Below are positions 59,690-64,000 of a stretch of 64,000 nt of DNA, one piece after another. The DNA lies in assembly GCA_028752905.1 (NCBI GenBank), contig JAQNBH010000005.1:1919725-1983724 (forward strand), given 5' to 3'. Made by a program: the position numbers and the translations under genes. The notes under the pieces are model-generated. The model was not told where the DNA came from, searched no databases, and saw nothing but the letters and a program-made list of their open reading frames with translations. Source of the DNA: Cladorhizidae sp. MBARI D1340-BT2. Its lineage: Eukaryota; Porifera; Demospongiae; Poecilosclerida; Cladorhizidae. The stretch's first letter is position 1. Each line of letters opens with the position of its first letter.

Positions 59690-62570
59690 CCCGCCTAGCA
59701 ACGAAATGGGGTCAGCCTTATAGCTCCACCATGTCATGGCTACACTGTCTTATAGCTCCACCATGTCATGGCTACAATGCCTTATAGCTCCACTATGTCA
59801 TGACACTGTCTTATAGCTCCACCATGTCATGGCACTGTCTTATAGCTCCACCATGTCATGGCTACACTGTCTTATAGCTCCACCATGTCATGACACTGTC
59901 TTATAGCTCCACCATGTCATGACACTGTCTTATAGCTCCACCATGTCATGGCTACACTGTCTTATAGCTCCACCATGTCATGACACTGTCTTATAGCTCC
60001 ACCATGTCATGACACTGTCTTATAGCTCCACCATGTCATGGCTGCACTGCCTTATAGCTCCACCATGTCATGGCTGCACTGTCTTATAGCTCCACCATGT
60101 CATGACACTGTCTTATAGCTACACCATGTCATGACACTGTCTTATAGCTCCACCATGTCATGGCACTGTCTTATAGCTCCACCATGTCATGACACTTGTC
60201 TTATAGCTCCACCATGTCATGGCTGCACTGCCTTATAGCTCCACCATGTCATGACACTGTCTTATAGCTCCACCATGTCATGGCTACACTGCCTTATAGC
60301 TCCACTATGTCATGACACTGTCTTATAGCTCCACCATGTCATGACACTGTCTTATAGCTCCACCATGTCATGGCTGCACTGCCTTATAGCTCCACCATGT
60401 CATGGCTGCACTGTCTTATAGCTCCACCATGTCATGACACTGTCTTATAGCTACACCATGTCATGGCTGCACTGCCTTATAGCTCCACCATGTCATGACA
60501 CTGTCTTATAGCTCCACCATGTCATGGCACTGTCTTATAGCTCCACCATGTCATGACACTTGTCTTATAGCTCCACCATGTCATGGCTGCACTGCCTTAT
60601 AGCTCCACCATGTCATGACACTGTCTTATAGCTCCACCATGTCATGGCTGCACTGCCTTATAGCTCCACCATGTCATGACACTGTCTTATAGCTCCACCA
60701 TGTCATGGCTGCACTGTCTTATAGCTCCACCATGTCATGACACTGTCTTATAGCTCCACCATGTCATGACACTGTCTTATAGCTCCACCATGTCATGACA
60801 CTGTCTTATAGCTCCACCATGTCATGACACTGCCTTATAGCTCCACCATGTCATGGCTGCACTGCCTTATAGCTCCACCATGTCATGACACTGTCTTATA
60901 GCTCCACCATGTCATGACACTGTCTTATAGCTCCACCATGTCATGGCACTGTCTTATAGCTCCATCATGTCATGACACTGTCTTATAGCTCCACCATGTC
61001 ATGACTGCACTGTCTTATAGCTCCACCATGTCATGGCACTGTCTTATAGCTCCACCATGTCATGACACTGCCTTATAGCTCCACCATGTCATGACACTGT
61101 CTTATAGCTCCACCATGTCATGACACTGTCTTATAGCTCCACCATGTCATGGCTGCACTGTCTTATAGCTCCACCATGTCATGACACTGTCTTATAGCTC
61201 CACCATGTCATGGCACTGTCTTATAGCTCCACCATGTCATGGCACTGTCTTATAGCTCCACCATGTCATGGCTGCACTGCCTTATAGCTCCACCATGTCA
61301 TGGCACTGTCTTATAGCTCCACCATGTCATGACACTGTCTTATAGCTCCACCATGTCATGGCTGCACTGCCTTATAGCTCCACCATGTCATGGCACTGTC
61401 TTATAGCTCCACCATGTCATGGCTGCACTGTCTTATAGCTCCACCATGTCATGGCTGCACTGTCTTATAGCTCCACCATGTCATGGCTGCACTGCCTTAT
61501 AGCTCCACCATGTCATGGCTGCACTGTCTTATAGCTCCACCATGTCATGGCTGCACTGTCTTATAGCTCCACCATGTCATGGCACTGCCTTATAGCTCCA
61601 CCATGTCATGGCTGCACTGTCTTATAGCTCCACCATGTCATGGCTGCACTGCCTTATAGCTCCACCATGTCATGGCTACACTGCCTTATAGCTCCACCAT
61701 GTCATGACACTGTCTTATAGCTCCACCATGTCATGACACTGTCTTATAGCTCCACCATGTCATGACACTGTCTTATAGCTCCACCATGTCATGACACTGT
61801 CTTATAGCTCCAACCATGTCATGACACTGTCTTATAGCTCCACCATGTCATGGCTGCACTGCCTTATAGCTCCACCATGTCATGGCACTGTCTTATAGCT
61901 CCACCATGTCATGGCTGCACTGTCTTATAGCTCCACCATGTCATGACACTGCCTTATAGCTCCACCATGTCATGACACTGTCTTATAGCTCCACCATGTC
62001 ATGACACTGTCTTATAGCTCCACCGTGTCATGGCTGCACTGTCTTATAGCTCCACCATGTCATGGCACTGTCTTATAGCTCCACCATGTCATGGCTACAC
62101 TGTCTTATAGCTCCACCATGTCATGGCTACACTGTCTTATAGCTCCACCATGTCATGACACTGTCTTATAGCTCCACCATGTCATGACACTGTCTTATAG
62201 CTCCACCATGTCATGACACTGTCTTATAGCTCCACCATGTCATGACACTGTCTTATAGCTCCACCATGTCATGACACTGTCTTATAGCTCCACCATGTCA
62301 TGGCTGCACTGTCTTATAGCTCCACCATGTCATGGCTGCACTGTCTTATAGCTCCACCATGACATGATACTGTCTTATAGCTCCACCATGTCATGGCTGC
62401 ACTGTCTTATAGCTCCACCATGTCATGGCTGAACTGTCTTATAGCTCCACCATGTCATGACACAGTCTTATAGCTCCACCATGTCATGGCTACACTGTCT
62501 TATAGCTCCACCATGTCATGGCTGCACTGTCTTATAGCTCCACCATGTCATGGCACTGTCTTATAGCTCC
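59690..62570. repeat. 29/32-bp minisatellite, about 95 copies
   Basis: Core CTTATAGCTCCACCATGTCA followed by TGACACTGT (29 bp) or TGGCTGCACTGT (32 bp). The two forms intermix in recurring runs, e.g. a block around 60030-60250 returns at about 60380-60600. Confidence 0.97.
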
Positions 62571-62811
62571 AGCATTAATGTCTCTTTTTAAACATTTTTC
62601 TTGCTTATTTCTCGTTGTTGAACACCACACCAGCCAGCACATAGCACACCTTGTTGCTGCTATTCTTGCATTATTTGGTGCCTTGGTCAAGAACATCCTC
62701 CTTTGGCACAAGAGAGGGGGAGAACTCCACAAGCAGAAGAGTAGAACAAGGACCCAGGCATGAGGATCCTCTTTTAAACCTTCTCTATCTTGTTTCTCCT
62801 TGCACTCCACA
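62571..62811. other. Unique spacer with short unassigned open frame
   Basis: A plus-strand frame running out of the array reads HTSQHIAHLVAAILALFGAL then VKNILLWHKRGGEL. Hydrophobic, no family recognised, no splice link to the receptor. Confidence 0.35.
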
Positions 62812-64000
62812 CTAGTCAGCACTGTCACAGCCTCCTTCAAGCACACCAGTCAGCACTGTCACAGCCTCCTTCAAGCACACCAGTCAGCACTGTCACAGCC
62901 TCCTTCAAGCACACCAGTCAGTACTGTCACAGCCTCCTTCAAGCACACCAGTCAGCACTGTCACAGCCTCCTTCAAGCACACCAGTCAGCACTGTCACAG
63001 CCTCCTTCAAGCACACCAGTCAGCACTGTCACAGCCTCCTTCAAGCACACCAGTCAGTACTGTCACAGCCTCCTTCAAGCACACCAGTCAGCACTGTCAC
63101 AGCCTCCTTCAAGCACACCAGTCAGCACTGTCACAGCCTCCTTCAAGCACACCAGTCAGCACTGTCACAGCCTCCTTCAAGCATACCAGTCAGCACTGTC
63201 ACAGCCTCCTTCAAGCACACCAGTCAGCACTGTCACAGCTTCCTTCAGCACACCAGTCAGCACTGTCACAGCCTCTTTCAAGCACACCAGTCAGCACTGT
63301 CACAGCCTCCTTCAAGCACACCAGTCAGCACTGTCACAGCCTCCTTCAAGCACACCAGTCAGCACTGTCACAGCTTCCTTCAGCACACCAGTCAGCACTG
63401 TCACAGCCTCCTTCAAGCACACCAGACAGCCTCCTTCAAGCACACCAGTCAGCACTGTCACAGCCTCCTTCAAGCACACCAGTCAGCACTGTCACAGCCT
63501 CCTTCAAGCACACCAGTCAGCACTGTCACAGCCTCCTTCAAGCACACAAGTCAGCACTGTCACAGCTTCCTTCAGCACACCAGTCAGCACTGTCACAGCC
63601 TCCTTCAAGCACACCAGTCAGCACTGTCACAGCCTCCTTCAAGCACACCAGTCAGCACTGTCACAGCCTCCTTCAAGCACACCAGTCAGCACTGTCACAG
63701 CCTCCTTCAAGCACACCAGTCAGCACTGTCACAGCCTCCTTCAAGCACACCAGTCAGCACTGTCACAGCTTCCTTCAGCACACCAGTCAGCACTGTCACA
63801 GCCTCCTTCAAGCACACCAGACAGCCTCCTTCAAGCACACCAGTCAGCACTGTCACAGCCTCCTTCAAGCACACCAGTCAGCACTGTCACAGCCTCCTTC
63901 AAGCACACCAGTCAGCACTGTCACAGCCTCCTTCAAGCACACCAGTCAGCACTGTCACAGCCTCCTTCAAGCACACCAGTCAGCACTGTCACAGCCTCCT
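62812..64000. repeat. 34-bp minisatellite running off the window
   Basis: Core CAGCACTGTCACAGCCTCCT then TCAAGCACACCAGT, about 35 copies. A shortened block (CACACCAGACAGCCTCC) recurs at about 63418 and 63813, again showing block duplication. The array continues past 64000. Confidence 0.96.

Noticed and set aside
62518..62763. Hydrophobic 81-codon plus-strand frame as a membrane protein gene
   Set aside because: It starts inside the minisatellite and has no recognisable homology or splice support.

Overview
The window is animal (metazoan) nuclear DNA, not bacterial. It holds spliced exons with GT-AG introns, simple-sequence runs, and decayed hAT, Mutator-like and Penelope-like transposable elements. 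The gene family and transposon mix suggest a non-vertebrate metazoan such as a sponge or another marine invertebrate. The species cannot be fixed from the sequence alone.

The only host gene I can support lies on the minus strand. It is the 3' part of a VPS10-domain sorting receptor of the sortilin/SorLA/SorCS family. I assembled 14 exons by hand, from 59053 down to the stop codon at 6087-6089. Their lengths sum to 2463 nt, and every junction keeps one reading frame (820 codons plus stop). Read in order they give the second half of the VPS10 beta-propeller with two good Asp-boxes, the cysteine-rich 10CC region, PKD-like beta domains, a membrane-proximal domain, one transmembrane helix, and a 48-residue tail. 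The tail has two YxxL motifs and an acidic end. The 5' exons (signal peptide, propeptide, first propeller blades) must lie beyond 64000. The order of domains is closest to SorCS-type receptors, but orthology is not proven.

Coding exons fill under 4% of the window. By a hand tally roughly 40 kb (about 60%) is minisatellite. There are about 40 separate arrays with units from about 12 to 76 bp, and almost every long intron carries one or more. The largest are a 31-bp purine-rich array (14510-19575), a 31-bp array (24836-28725), a 40-bp array (30045-34515), a 58-bp array (38218-40475), a 32-bp array (47445-50905), a 35-bp array (52345-54400), a 29/32-bp array (59690-62570) and a 34-bp array running off the right edge (62812-64000). 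Several show higher-order block duplication.

Bases 1-5250, beyond the 3' end of the gene, contain a direct duplication of 1.3-1.5 kb with a broken hAT transposase between the copies. The introns contain a hAT C-terminal fragment (21520-22214), a Penelope-like reverse transcriptase fragment (24365-24785), a Mutator-like transposase relic (41188-42430), three copies of a short fold-back element, and a dispersed repeat present in both orientations. I found no tRNA, rRNA, CRISPR array or operon. The most informative observations concern how arrays arise and how they touch splicing. One array is expanded in one copy of a duplicated segment and unexpanded in the other. A tandem repeat has copied a 3' splice site. 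An intronic array is open in frame with the preceding exon.
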